DNA of 64,000 nt from Marinobacterium_A aestuariivivens (GTDB taxonomy: Bacteria > Pseudomonadota > Gammaproteobacteria > Pseudomonadales > Balneatricaceae). Made by a program: the position numbers and the translations under genes. The notes below the pieces were generated by a model. That model was not told the DNA's origin. It saw only the letters and a list, made by a program, of their open reading frames with translations, and made no database searches. Of the stretch, positions 39,538-49,975 are shown piece by piece (positions within the stretch are counted from its first letter, which is position 1; each line of letters opens with the position of its first letter). The stretch spans positions 2,356,001-2,420,000 of the forward strand of contig NZ_JBHSWE010000001.1 of assembly GCF_042661465.1 (NCBI RefSeq), in the 5' to 3' direction.

Positions 39538-40752
39538 ATGAGCCATATCAAAGTGATCAGAACAGATCTGGAGCACGAGCAGGCGCTGGAACGCTTGATG
39601 GGTCTGATGGATCTTGATCCTGAGCCTGGCAGCCCTGAAGCGGATGAGCTGGACGTACTGGCTTTGCTTATCGAGAAGTTTGAGCAGGAGCACTATCCCA
39701 TCGATCCGCCAGATCCCGTCGAAGCGATCAAATTTCGAATGGAGCAGCAGGGGCTGACCCAGAAGGACCTGGTGCCCTATATCGGCTCGGCATCCAAGGT
39801 CTCCGAAGTCCTCAACGGAAAGCGCTCGCTCAGCCTGAACATGATCCGCAAGCTCAGCAGTGGTCTGAGCATCTCTGCCGACGTGTTGATTCGGGAGCCG
39901 GTTCAGAAGCGCGCCAGCGAACAGGAGATCGACTGGCAGGCATTCCCGTTGTCGGACATGCGCAAGCGCGGGTACTTTGAGGGCTTCGCCGGCTCGCCTC
40001 AGGAGTTGCGGGAGTATGCCGCCGAACAGGTAGGGCAGTTCCTGTCAGGAATCAAAGAAGGCTTTTCGTTGCAGCCTGCCATGTTACGCACCAGTGCTCA
40101 CCTCAGATCCAATGACAAGGAAACAGATCCCTACGCCCTCTGGGCGTGGCAGGTGAGGGTCCTGAAACTTGCACAGGAAGAGGTCCTGGAAACGACCTAC
40201 CAGCCGGGCACCGTGAATCTCGAGTTCATGCGCAGGTTGACCCAGGAGTCTTGGTCGGACAAGGGACCGCTCATCGCAAAAGAGTATCTGAACAAACACG
40301 GTATCCATCTGGTCATCGAACGCCATCTGCCCAAGACCTATCTCGACGGCGCAGTGTGCAAGACCGATGCAGGACAGCCGGTCATCGCAATGACGCTACG
40401 GCACGACCGGCTGGATAACTTCTGGTTTACCCTGATGCACGAACTGGCTCATATCGCACTGCATCTGGACGGTTCAGAAACCTGGTTTATAGACGATCTG
40501 GATGCGTCGGGTGCGGACCCGATGGAACAGGAAGCCGACCAACTCGCGCAGGAAGCTCTTGTTCCCGCTGAGCATTGGCTACCGGAAACATTTGTTGATG
40601 CCCAAGCCGTTGCCGTTGCTGCAAGGGCACTCAATATCAGCCCATGCATACTGGCTGGCCGTATGCGCCACGAAAAGGGTGATCATCAGCTTTTCGGCCA
40701 TCTTTATCGAGATAAGGTCAGATCATTGTTCGAGTCAGGGGCGGGCTGCTGA
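39538..40752 (+). CDS. HigA-like antitoxin fused to an ImmA/IrrE metallopeptidase domain
   Basis: 404 residues. The N-terminal part has an Xre-type helix-turn-helix (MEQQGLTQKDLVPYIGSASKVSEVLNGKRSLS, about 64-95), as in HigA. The C-terminal part is an ImmA/IrrE zinc peptidase domain with H301-ELA-H305 in LMHELAHIALH. Normal HigA is about 100-150 residues, so this is a large fused antitoxin. It should bind the twin operator upstream of higB and neutralise the toxin. The peptidase domain may let it degrade itself or another protein under stress, which is inference. The ATG at 39538 follows a weak GGAG site. Confidence 0.9.
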   Translation: MSHIKVIRTDLEHEQALERLMGLMDLDPEPGSPEADELDVLALLIEKFEQEHYPIDPPDPVEAIKFRMEQQGLTQKDLVPYIGSASKVSEVLNGKRSLSLNMIRKLSSGLSISADVLIREPVQKRASEQEIDWQAFPLSDMRKRGYFEGFAGSPQELREYAAEQVGQFLSGIKEGFSLQPAMLRTSAHLRSNDKETDPYALWAWQVRVLKLAQEEVLETTYQPGTVNLEFMRRLTQESWSDKGPLIAKEYLNKHGIHLVIERHLPKTYLDGAVCKTDAGQPVIAMTLRHDRLDNFWFTLMHELAHIALHLDGSETWFIDDLDASGADPMEQEADQLAQEALVPAEHWLPETFVDAQAVAVAARALNISPCILAGRMRHEKGDHQLFGHLYRDKVRSLFESGAGC

Positions 40753-40945
40753 GCAGTGTTTAGCAATAGCTGATTGCCTACGTAAAAGCAGGCGAGAGTA
40801 TAAGTCTTTAAATATCAAATAATTACAATTGCTAGGCGATAAAAAGTTTGTTGCGCTTAGTAATGGGACGTTAGCTATTGGCAAGATGCCCCCGCTGCTT
40901 TGCCAGAACGGAACTCTACAACAGATTCGATAAAGGAACTTCAAT
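40753..40945. other. AT-rich intergenic region before the McrBC-like genes
   Basis: 193 bases, clearly AT-richer than its surroundings, with no gene. A promoter for the downstream pair is expected here, but no element stands out. An AAAGGAAC ribosome-binding site ends it. Confidence 0.4.
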
Positions 40946-43194
40946 ATGCCGCTCGATTTGACTCAGGATGAGACGCTTAAGCAGGCGCTCCAAGCCATCG
41001 ACCCGCGCAAGAAGCATCCCCAATGGCTTGTCGAGCTGGATGTGTTTCTGCCCTATGTTCAGCAGGCGGATTTGGCGACCCGCAGTAGCCGCGAGTTCCA
41101 CCAGAAACTGTGGGAAGACAACCCGATTACCGGCGTGGGCATGGGTACGGTGGATATCAGCAAAGCGCTGAGTGATGCTGACTTTCGACGTTGGGTAGCG
41201 GAACAATCATTGAAGCCATTGCCGCCGTCGGAGGAAGAGCGTCTGGTCTATTATCGGGCTTTTCATAAGGAGATCGTGCAGCGCCTGAAGGCGTTTTCCA
41301 GCCGCACCCCCAGAGTAAAGATATTCCGAGCCCTGGCGGCCTTGTATCCGCGTGACTTCAGCACCATTGCGGATGCACCCAAGGCGCTGGAGTGCCACAA
41401 GGCGATCTACGGCAAGCAGCGACGCCCAGACATGGTTGGCGCCCAGATCGAGCTCATGGCGCGCATGGAGCAAGTTCTGGGACCGTGTGGCGAGGGCTAT
41501 GGCGAAATCGCAGAACGGATTGCTTTGCCCTGGATCCTCTACGAGGCCCATGTCTACCCGGCCAGCCAAGAGAAAGACACCGAGACTTCGGGCCAGAAGG
41601 GCGATATCCAGCTCAAGCCCCTGCCCGCCATACAGCGCCGCAAGGGGTTTACGGGTCTAAGGGGCGGCGTTGCTACCCTGATCAGCGCGATCAGTTTTGT
41701 CGGTGAGGGCGTCAGCAAGGAAGAGTTGATGGATCACCTGAGGTCCGAGTTTCCGGACTTCAAGGAGAGTTCACTGCGTACCACCGTCAACGTGCTTAAA
41801 AATGAGTTCTACGTCATTCAGGAAACAGACGGTATCTTCACGTCGACGAGTCGCGGTGAGCTGTTTCTGGAAACGAATGACCCGCAGGAGTTGATTCCGC
41901 CTTTCCTGACCCGGACGCTGGGTGTCGACCATATACTCAAGGCATTGCAGAGCGGGCCCCGACCGTCGTCGGAGCTTGTTGCCCTGCTGCAACAGGTCAA
42001 TCCCGGTTGGACGTCTGATTTTGCCCCCGCGTGATGTTGAAATGGCTGCGGGATTTTGACCTGCTGCAGGCCGACAACATCGGTGTCTACAGTCTTACCG
42101 ACGCCGGTAGCTCCTGGGCGGAGCTGATCCACTGGCAACCAGAATGTTTGCCCGGAAAGGACAGCATCGAGATACCTGAGGTGCCGGTCAACAAGTCTGC
42201 GATTAGCCTGGACGAGCTGAATCAGAATGCATTGATTGAGAGCGTGACTCAAGAGACGGCGTTCCCTGAACATATCGTAAGCCAGCTGCATATCGGCCTC
42301 TGGGCCCATCCCCGACGTCACTTCGCGATCCTGGCGGGGTTGTCCGGTTCCGGCAAGACGCTACTGGCGAAGCGCTATGGCGAGGCCCTTGCGGCACAGT
42401 ATACCGAAGCGCCCGCGCAGAACCTGTTCATCCAGGCGGTACAGCCAGGCTGGTACGACCCGACGCCGCTGTTCGGCTACATCAATCCGCTGCAGCCGGA
42501 TAACTATGTGCGCCCGCCGCTGCTCGACTTCCTGCTGAGTGCTGCCCAGCATCCGGATCAGCCCTTTACCGTGATTCTCGATGAGATGAACCTCTCCCAT
42601 CCCGAACAGTACTTTGCGCCGGTACTGTCGGCCATGGAGTCCGGCGACCGGCTGAGGCTCCACAACGAAGGCGATGCGTTTGATGGTGTGCCCGATACGA
42701 TCGCCTATCCGGCGAACGTGGCCTTTATCGGTACCGTCAATATGGACGAAACCACTCATGGCCTGTCCGACAAGGTGCTGGACCGGGCCTTTACGCTGGA
42801 GTTCTGGGATATCGATCTGGACAGCTACCCGAACTGGGCGGCGCACGGCCTGGAAACCGAGCACGTCAAACGGGCACAAGGCTGCCTGCAGGCGCTGGCG
42901 AAGGTGCTTTCGCCGATGCGCCTGCATTTCGGCTGGCGTACCGTGGAGGATGTACTGACCTACCTGTCGCTAGCCAGCAAGAGTAATGGTTATGACTTTT
43001 CGGTCATGCTGGACGATGTGGTTTACGCCCGGGTGCTGCCGAAACTGAGGGGTTCAGAAAGCGCGCGCCTGCATGACACGCTTCAGCAGGCCATGGCGGT
43101 GTTGGAAGAGCACGGCCTGAGTCGCAGCAGGGCCAAGGTGGCCAGTCTAAGGAACGATCTGACCGAGACCGGCATGATGAGGTTCTGGCGGTGA
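40946..43194 (+). CDS. McrB-like AAA+ restriction motor (one apparent frameshift)
   Basis: About 750 residues when joined. The N-terminal 350 residues (MPLDLTQDETLKQALQAIDPRKK ...) I do not recognise; they end in a probable winged-helix region (SKEELMDHLRSEFPDFKESSLRTTVNVLKNEFYV). The C-terminal AAA+ domain has Walker A GLSGSGKT, Walker B VILDEMNLSHPEQYF and the McrB signature GTVNMDETTHGLSDKVLDR. The frame is broken at a run of five C's (about 42026-42030), with the parts joining as DFAPRVMLKWLRDF. Otherwise a separate gene would start near 42031. McrB proteins use GTP to drive DNA translocation with a nuclease partner, encoded next with a 4-base overlap. Confidence 0.85.
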
Positions 43195-44819
43195 GCCTCG
43201 GTCTCTCCGTCTACGAGGAACGTAATGGGGAGCTTCACCCGGTTGGTTTGCTGGTGGAGGAGAGCTGTCTCCAAGGGCTGCAAGAAGGACGCAGCTATCG
43301 AATCCAGGTCGATCAGGCGGACTCTCAGCTGTTCGTCGACGATGCGCTGCTGAGCAAGGATCCGACCGGTCAGTACTGGTGCTGGACACCCGGATTCTTC
43401 GCGGGTGTGCTGGTTGTCGAGCATGAACAGCCAGGACGTCGAGAGCCAACCTGCTTTCGCGTTGATGTCGCACCCCATCCGGGCAAGTCTGGCCGTGACC
43501 AGTATCTGGAGTACATCGAGCAGATCGCGGATTACGACCCGGATCTGCTCCTGGGTACCGAGCCGGCCCGCACCGGCCTGGGAGGCCGCGCAAATGACCT
43601 GCAGCTTTGGATTCGTTACGTTCGGCTGCGCAGCTTCATCGAACGTTACCTGACGGCACTGAGAGTCATCACCGAGCGTCCGGTGGTACGCTTTGCCCAT
43701 CATCGGGAGCAGATGCCGGTACAACTTGCACGCCGGGTCGATAATCAGACCATACGGAGGCTCGCAGCAAATCCACAGCTGCTGAGCGCCATCGCCCGCC
43801 AGCAGGACTATGCAAGTACGGCAATACTCGAAGATAACCGCCTCGACGTACCCTTCAACGAACCTACCCTGGACAATCCGGCCAACCGGCTGATGGCCAG
43901 CCAACTCAATGAGGTCTTGCGCCTCACGGATTGGCTAGCGGAACGTTTAGCGAATTTTCGTGCGAATCAAAGTGATACCGAGACCGACATGGCTGCAAGG
44001 CTACCCAGGCGGCTCGCCTTTCTGACGGCCACGCATAAACGGCTGATCAAGCTGTCCCGCAGCCAGCCGTTCTGTGACGCCCGGCAAACCCGTGATGACG
44101 TGGCAGGCCTCAATGCTGTAGCGGGGCATCCCCACTATGATCTGGCTTACCGTCTCGGTAACCGGATCCTTCGCAACGGATTGTCAGAACAGGCAGTAGA
44201 TGAGCAGCACTACCTGGCGCCGACTTGGCAGATATACGAGAACTGGTGCTTTGTCGTTCTGGCGCAGGCATTGGAGGAGCAACTACCGGAATTTAGTTGG
44301 CGGTTGCTGAAAGGCCGTCAGATCAGCTGGGCCGAGCGGATGTTGGAGGGGACCGCTGGTGGAGCGAGAGTGCGGCTTTACACTCAATTGGTGTGTCCAT
44401 CTTTGGAAAGTGCCAATAGTCACGGCTATTGCTCCATCAGCCGCGAACGGCGCCCGGATCTGGTGCTGGAGTACAAGTGCGGCGAGGAGGTTCGTTACCT
44501 GTGTCTCGACAGTAAGTACACCGCATCAAAATCCGGCATCCTGGACTCGATGGCATCGGCCCATGTCTATCGAGATTCGATACGTTGTCGAGGGAAAGCG
44601 CCAATTCTGTCTGCACTATTGGTGCCGGCAAACCAGGATGCAGAGCTACTGGAGCAGCACGAGTATATCGATGCGCACGGTGTCGGACTCTACCAATTAG
44701 CTGAGTACGGACAAGTTGAAAGAATCTTGACCGAACTATTCAATCGGCTGGGGATTCAGCGGGACAATTTACCCGCCGATCTCGGCACCAAGTCCCATCA
44801 GATCTTCACCGCCGACTAG
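43191..44819 (+). CDS. McrC-like nuclease with DUF2357 domain
   Basis: 542 residues starting at a GTG that overlaps the mcrB-like stop. The N-terminal about 250 residues fit DUF2357, with the LLLGTEPARTGLGGRANDLQLWIRYVRLRSF stretch. The C-terminal part has a PD-(D/E)xK nuclease core: the DLVLEY strand followed by LCLDSKYT, preceded by TWQIYENWCFVVLAQAL. DUF2357 proteins replace McrC in many McrBC-like systems and cut modified or foreign DNA. This is the last gene of the island; the strand switches about 150 bases later. Confidence 0.88.
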   Translation: MSLGLSVYEERNGELHPVGLLVEESCLQGLQEGRSYRIQVDQADSQLFVDDALLSKDPTGQYWCWTPGFFAGVLVVEHEQPGRREPTCFRVDVAPHPGKSGRDQYLEYIEQIADYDPDLLLGTEPARTGLGGRANDLQLWIRYVRLRSFIERYLTALRVITERPVVRFAHHREQMPVQLARRVDNQTIRRLAANPQLLSAIARQQDYASTAILEDNRLDVPFNEPTLDNPANRLMASQLNEVLRLTDWLAERLANFRANQSDTETDMAARLPRRLAFLTATHKRLIKLSRSQPFCDARQTRDDVAGLNAVAGHPHYDLAYRLGNRILRNGLSEQAVDEQHYLAPTWQIYENWCFVVLAQALEEQLPEFSWRLLKGRQISWAERMLEGTAGGARVRLYTQLVCPSLESANSHGYCSISRERRPDLVLEYKCGEEVRYLCLDSKYTASKSGILDSMASAHVYRDSIRCRGKAPILSALLVPANQDAELLEQHEYIDAHGVGLYQLAEYGQVERILTELFNRLGIQRDNLPADLGTKSHQIFTAD

Positions 44820-44861
44820 CCAGGCCCCACTGTTGAGCTGCCGATGGAGAATCCCCTGCTT

Positions 44862-44895
44862 TCCCAGGGCCGGGTGCCGGCAGTGACCCGGCACG
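44862..44895. repeat. GC-rich hairpin between convergent genes
   Basis: GCCGGGT pairs with ACCCGGC around GCCGGCAGTG. It lies between the McrC-like gene and the convergent TRAP operon. There is no T-run, so it may or may not terminate transcription. Confidence 0.45.
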
Positions 44896-44963
44896 GCCGC
44901 CTGCTATCGCCCGCCACCGCCATGCTGCTGCAAGCTATAGTGGCGGACATGGCTGCCACGTTG

Positions 44964-46264
44964 TCAGGCCATTAGCGACGGCAGCCAGAGCGTCAGCGTG
45001 GGAAACAGGATCAGCAGCGCGATACGCACCATGTCCGCCATCAGGAAGGGAATTACGCCAAGGTAGAGGGACTTCAGCCGGACCTCGGGATAGGACGCCA
45101 TGATCACGAAGAGGTTCATGCCAACCGGAGGCGTGATCAGTCCGACCTCGACGACCGACAGCACCACGATGCCGAACCAGATGACGTCGAAATCCAGCGC
45201 TTGCACCACCGGGAACAGCACCGGCAGCGTCAGCAGGATCATGCTGAGCGAGTCCATGAAGCAGCCGAGCACGACGTAGAACGCCAGGATCAGCAGCAGG
45301 ATCGCGATCGGGCTCAGGCCCGACGAGACGATCCAGTCCGCCAGCAACGCCGGCAGCATGGTGGTCTCGATGAAGAAGTTGAAAACCGCCGTGCCGATCA
45401 GGATCAGGAAGATCATGCCGGTCGTCGCCGCCGTTTCCTTGAGGCAGCCGACGAAGGTCGCAAGGTCGATGCGCCCCACCGCCAGCGCCAGCGCGAAGGC
45501 CCCGAAGGCGCCGACCGACGCCGCTTCCGTCGGCGAGAACCAACCAATGTAGATGCCGCCGATCACCAGCGCGAACAGCAGCGCGATATGCCAGATGCTG
45601 AGTAGTGCAGCGCCGCGCTCGCGCCGGTCCGGCGCTCGCCCCGGGGGCCCAGCGCCGGGTTCAGCCGGGTCCGCAGTGAGATCGCCAGCATGTACAGCAC
45701 CACCGCCAGGCCGCCCGGCACCAGCGCCGCGGCGAACAGCTTGCCGATCGAGGCTTCGGTCAGGATGGCGTAGATGATGATGATGATGCTTGGCGGGATC
45801 AGCACGCCGAGGGTTCCGCCGGCGGCCACCGCCGCGCTGGCCAGCCCCTCGTCGTAGCCGCGGCTCTTCATCTCCGGCATCGACACCTTGGTCATGGTCG
45901 CCGCGGTGGCCAGGCTAGAGCCGCAGATGGCGCCGAAGGCCCCGCAGGCGCCGACGGTGGCGATTGCCAGCCCGCCACGAAAATGCCCGATGCAGGCGTA
46001 GATCGCCTTGTACAAGCTGCCGGACAGACCGGCGTGGGTGGCGAAAGCCCCCATCAGCACGAACAGCGGCACCACCGACAGGCCGTATGGGAACACCGTC
46101 TCGAACGGCGTGGCGCCGAGGATAAAGCTGACGCTCTCGGGCCCGTTGACGATGTAGCCCCCGACCACGCCGACTATCCCCATCGCCACCGCCACCGGCA
46201 CCCGGAGGGCAATTAGGACCAGCAGCGATGCGAAACCGATGATACCGATGATTTCAGGCGCCAT
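44964..46264 (-). CDS. dctM: TRAP transporter large permease, DctM type (one apparent frameshift)
   Basis: About 430 residues when joined, with about 12 hydrophobic segments. Family features include GYIVNGPESVSFILGATPFETVFPYGLSVVPLFVLMGAFATHAGLS, the ICGSSLATAATMTKVSMPEM segment and IPPSIIIIIYAILTEASIGKLF. Later segments are GWFSPTEAASVGAFGAF and VEVGLITPPVGMN. The frame breaks near 45625 (one base short in GGCGCGAGCG). DctM forms the sodium-driven translocation channel for organic acids. It overlaps dctQ by 11 bases and is transcribed after dctP and dctQ. Confidence 0.93.
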
Positions 46265-46769
46265 GCGTCACCCCCTTGTGCAGCCGGCACAGCGTGGCCA
46301 GGCAAAGTGCCAGTTGCGACAGACACAGCGCCGACGACAGGCTCATGCCGGCCAGCAGCGGCGCCCAGTAGAAGATTTTGGGAATCCCGAGCGTTTGGGA
46401 GACGTCGCCATAGCTCAGTTCCAGCATCGCCTGCTGCCACGAAAAACCGCTGATCAGGATGACGAAGAGCGCCGCCAGCAGCAGCGCCAGGCACTCGAAA
46501 AGCTGCCGTCCGACGGGCCCGAAACGGTCCGTCAGCAGCGACACGAAAACGTGGGCGGCCTGCTTGAAGGCGTACGGGATGGCGAAGAAGGCGGCGAACA
46601 TCACCGCCAACTGCGTCAGGTCGACGACGCCAGAGATCGAATAGCCTGCGAAGAGCCGCAGCAGGATGTCTGCCACCGTGATCAGCACGGCTGCCAGCAG
46701 CACCAGCATGCCGAGCAGCATGAGCGCCGTGGCGACCTGGCCCAGAAATCTATCGACAGTTTGCAACAT
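46254..46769 (-). CDS. dctQ: TRAP transporter small permease, DctQ type
   Basis: 171 residues with four membrane helices. It has the family pattern ADILLRLFAGYSISGVVDLTQLAVMFAAFFAIPYAFKQAAHVFVSLL after helix 1-2. It forms a complex with DctM. It overlaps dctM by 11 bases and starts 99 bases after the end of dctP. Confidence 0.93.
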   Translation of the reverse strand: MLQTVDRFLGQVATALMLLGMLVLLAAVLITVADILLRLFAGYSISGVVDLTQLAVMFAAFFAIPYAFKQAAHVFVSLLTDRFGPVGRQLFECLALLLAALFVILISGFSWQQAMLELSYGDVSQTLGIPKIFYWAPLLAGMSLSSALCLSQLALCLATLCRLHKGVTHGA

Positions 46770-46867
46770 GGATCAGATACCCTTTGAAAGGAAAGCGTGG
46801 CGGGCCGGCAACGCGGCGACGCGAGCGCTCCAGGGCCGCGCGGCGGCGGCCGTGGGCGGGAAGGTCC

Positions 46868-47888
46868 TTACTCGTACTTGGCGACCGCTTGTTGCGCCGC
46901 CTCGTAAAGTCCCTGCGGGTCCTCGACGCCCTCGTCCTTCAGGCTCTCGAGGTAGGAATCGACCACCGGCTGCAGTGAGGCGTGCCACTGCCGGCGTTGC
47001 TCGTCGCTGACCTCGATGATCTCGTTGCCGCGCGCGACCGCCGCCTCGTACCCCGGCTTGTCGGCATCGTTCCACCAGCCGCCGAACTGGTCGACCAGCG
47101 CCTGGCCGCTGTAGGTGTCGATGCAGTTGCGGACGTTCTCTGGTAGGGCCTTGTACTTCCGCTCGTTCATCACGAAGAAGAAGGAGGTGGTGTAAGCCTT
47201 GGCGTCGAGGTGGTATTTCAGCACCTCGTCGAGCTTGAAGGCGGCCACTGCGTCCCAGGGAAGACGCTACCGTCGATTGCGCCCTTAGACAGGTTCTCGT
47301 AGACCTGCGTCGGCGGCATGCCGATGGCCGAGGCGCCTAAATGCTCAAGCGTCGACTTGACCGCGACGCTCGGGAAGCGGATGCGCAGCCCCTGCAACTG
47401 CGAAAGGTCGTCGATCCGCTTGTCGCGGGTATGCACCAGGCCGGCGTTGTGCGCGTGCAGCGCCACCACCTTGAGCCCCTTGTAGTCGTCGGCGATTCGG
47501 CCGTCCTGGTACAGATCCCAGAGCGCCCGCGTCGCGGCATCTGAGCTCTTGACCAGGAACGGCATATCGATGATGTTGGTGCGCGGCAGGCGTCCGCGCG
47601 GCACCCCGGACAGGCCGTGGGCGATGTCGATGACGCCGGCCTTCACCTGATCCAGCTGTTTGGAAACGTTGCCGAAGGCCGAACCGCCGGGAAATATCTG
47701 GAATCGGACCTCGCCCGCCGAGCACTCCTCGACCTCCTGGTCCAGGGCTCGATGAAGGTCTTGTGGATAAAGTGGCTGGGCGGCAGGAAATGACTGATCT
47801 TGAGCGTCGTCGTCGCCTGCGCCGCCACCGGTGCGCCGAGCGCGACCAATGCCGCCGATACCCCGATAAGCTTTTTCATCTTGAACAT
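46868..47888 (-). CDS. dctP: TRAP transporter substrate-binding protein, DctP type (two apparent frameshifts)
   Basis: About 340 residues when joined, with an Sec signal peptide (MKKLIGVSAALVALGAPVAAQA) and a periplasmic binding domain. Family segments are LKISHFLPPSHFIHK, VKAGVIDIAHGLSG, the substrate-contact helix DLSQLQGLRIRFPSVAVKSTLEHLGASAIGMPPTQVYENLSKGAIDG, and YHLDAKAYTTSFFFVMNERKYKALP. Breaks lie near 47745 and near 47255, where one more base in the CCC would give VFPWDAVAAFKLDEV. The substrate is probably an organic acid; it cannot be told from sequence alone. Confidence 0.92.
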
Positions 47889-47909
47889 ACGCGATCACCA
47901 CCCTTTGTT

Positions 47910-48320
47910 TTATTCATGGGAAAAAGCCGAAGCCAGCAGCAGAAAGCCTCCGGCGATGGATACGTTTTTCAACGCCATATAAAGGTGCGTTGAATTTGTA
48001 AATTCATTATGAAAAAGCGCGGCGGAGACCAGGCAGAAAAGTGCCGCCAGATAGGAAACCGGCCGTATAAACTTATTGAAGGCAACGCTGAAAAACACGA
48101 CGAGCTCGAAGGCGATGACCACATAGACCAGGGATCCGCTCACCCCGACGCTGTCCATATAGGCCGCTGTGCCTGCGGAATTGAACAGTTTGACGATCGC
48201 CGCTACCAGGAATAGCAGCGAGATCATCAGCCGCGGCAGCAGCCGGTTCCCGGCGTCGAAAAAGCCGGTAAGTTTATCGAGGAAAGATGGCCTGGGGGAA
48301 GTATCAATGCTCTGGTTCAT
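47910..48320 (-). CDS. DoxX-family membrane protein
   Basis: 136 residues with four membrane helices. It has the DoxX pattern: LLPRLMISLLFLVAAIVKLFN in helix 1, the YMDSVGV loop, FNKFIRPVSYLAALFCLVSAALFHNEF, and a last helix after YMALKNVSIAGGFLLLASAFS. Function in this context is unknown. It lies 21 bases upstream of dctP in the same direction and is noticeably less GC-rich than the transporter genes. Confidence 0.85.
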   Translation of the reverse strand: MNQSIDTSPRPSFLDKLTGFFDAGNRLLPRLMISLLFLVAAIVKLFNSAGTAAYMDSVGVSGSLVYVVIAFELVVFFSVAFNKFIRPVSYLAALFCLVSAALFHNEFTNSTHLYMALKNVSIAGGFLLLASAFSHE

Positions 48321-48588
48321 AAATCTTTTCTTATAGGGTTAGGAGAGAGTTAATTGCAACTGCAGCGATCGACCCATAGTCTTCAAAAAGCCGGTACGAC
48401 TCAATACTCAAGCTTGGAAAGACTATTTCAAAAATGGAAAAGTGAGTTATTGCTTAAGACGATTCCGGCCCGATAAACCGAAACAAGGGACTCGGGAATT
48501 CAGATACTGACCCTGCCGTATGGCAGTCCAACGGGAAAGTCGAAGACGGCCAGGGCTTACCAACGTTTCCGGAAGTAATGTCGCCGCC

Positions 48589-49490
48589 TCAGATGAAGGT
48601 CTGCTCGATATCCGCCAGCTCCCGCGCTAGGAAGTCGAGGAACAGGTCGACCTTCTTCGGCGTTTTCCGGTCCTGGAACAGCGCGTAGAGGCCAATGTCG
48701 AAGGCCCTCCAGTTTTCGAGCAGCACCACCAGCCGGCCCGCTTTCACGTCCGTCGAGCAGACCGACGACGGCAGCACGCCGATACCGAGCCCCTTCCACG
48801 CGCCCTTGAGCACCAGGTCCAGGCTGTTGGTCCTGAATTTCACCTGGGCCTGCAGGTCGACGCTCTCGTCGCCCCGGCTCAGCCGCAACGCCCAGGGCGA
48901 CGGGTAGGGAAACGAGATCAGCGTATGGTCGGCCAGCTCATCCGGATGCCCCGGGACGCCGTGCTTCGCCAGGTAATCGGGCGAGGCGCACAGGTGCAGC
49001 TTGGTCGACATGATTTTGCGGCAGATGAGGTTCGAATCCTTGAGCGCACCGCCGCGGATCGCCACGTCGTAGCCTTCCTTGACGATGTCGATCAGGTCGT
49101 TGGTGAGGATGACATCGAGGTTGATTAGCGGATAGCGTTTCGAAAAGCGGCAGATGATGTCGTTCAAAATCTTGATGCCGATTTCCACCGGGATCGTGAC
49201 CCTCAGACTCCCCGACGGAATTTCCTGGAAATTCGATACCGCCCGCTCGATCTTTTCCAACCCGCGAGCAGCGGCTTCGATTCAAGAAAGAGGAAGTGCC
49301 CGGCCTCGGTGAGGCTGAGCTTGCGCGTGTTCCGGTTGATCAGTCGTACACCCAGCTCCTCTTCAAGCACCTTGATGCGCCTGCTCAGGGTCGCCTTGGG
49401 AATGTCGAAATAATCGCAAGCCCCGGTATAGCTGCCGCACTCCGCGACCTTGTTAAACAGCGCGATATCGTTCAGATTTGCCACACCCAA
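48589..49490 (-). CDS. LysR-family transcriptional regulator (one apparent frameshift)
   Basis: About 300 residues when joined. The N-terminal winged helix (DIALFNKVAECGSYTGACDYFDIPKATLSRRIKVLEEELGVRLINRNTRKLSLTEAG in consecutive segments) is a clear LysR HTH. The rest is a periplasmic-binding-like effector domain (SGSLRVTIPVEIG, LITLD-type strand, YDVAIRGGALKDSNLICRK). The break near 49265 is one T short, joining LLAG to LEKIERAVSNFQ. It likely controls the doxX-dctPQM genes, which lie downstream in the same direction; the effector is unknown. Confidence 0.9.
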
Positions 49491-49975
49491 CCCCTATGAA
49501 GCCCCGGAAAGCGTATCAGGACACAAAGCCTCCGCAATGCTCCGAGCCAACGATCCCAGTACCAAACGTTCGCGTGAGTCTAACACAGCTTTGTTCTGAC
49601 GCTGGACGCCGTAATGGACGGCCGTTAGGGGCATACCCCTGACGCCATATTCAACGATCTCGCGAAGCGTGCTGCCCGATCCGAGTACCTTTCGCAATTT
49701 GAAAGCTATCTGAAGCTGGCCCTTCGGGCGCAGTGCCGAGCTTCACCCTGTACTTCGATTGCTTGCCGCTACGGGAAATTTACGGTCTCGCAGCCAAAGA
49801 TGCACCATGTTGGCATGCAGCCCGTGCTTGCGCGACCTACCTGGCGCTGCCTTTCAGTCTGCACCCGAGCTTCGTCGTGCTGCAGTTCGCTACGCTGTTC
49901 GCCCTGAGCGTGGCAGACATGGATGGCACGTTCAAGAAGTACTTGTAGGGATAGCCACTCGGCCTGATACCCTGA
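49491..49975. other. Intergenic stretch without a convincing gene
   Basis: 485 bases between the LysR gene and the IS91-like remnant. Short frames exist on both strands but none has family features. A 23-base segment at 49910-49932 (GTGGCAGACATGG...) is a near copy of 44940-44962, on the other side of the TRAP block. Confidence 0.4.

Noticed and set aside
22581..44819. A prophage or integrative element
   Set aside because: There is no integrase, structural, replication or conjugation gene, and no attachment repeat was found at the borders.
49494..49948. Two short frames (minus 49494-49697, plus 49733-49948) as genes
   Set aside because: No family features, no convincing ribosome-binding sites, and a position beside a decayed insertion element.
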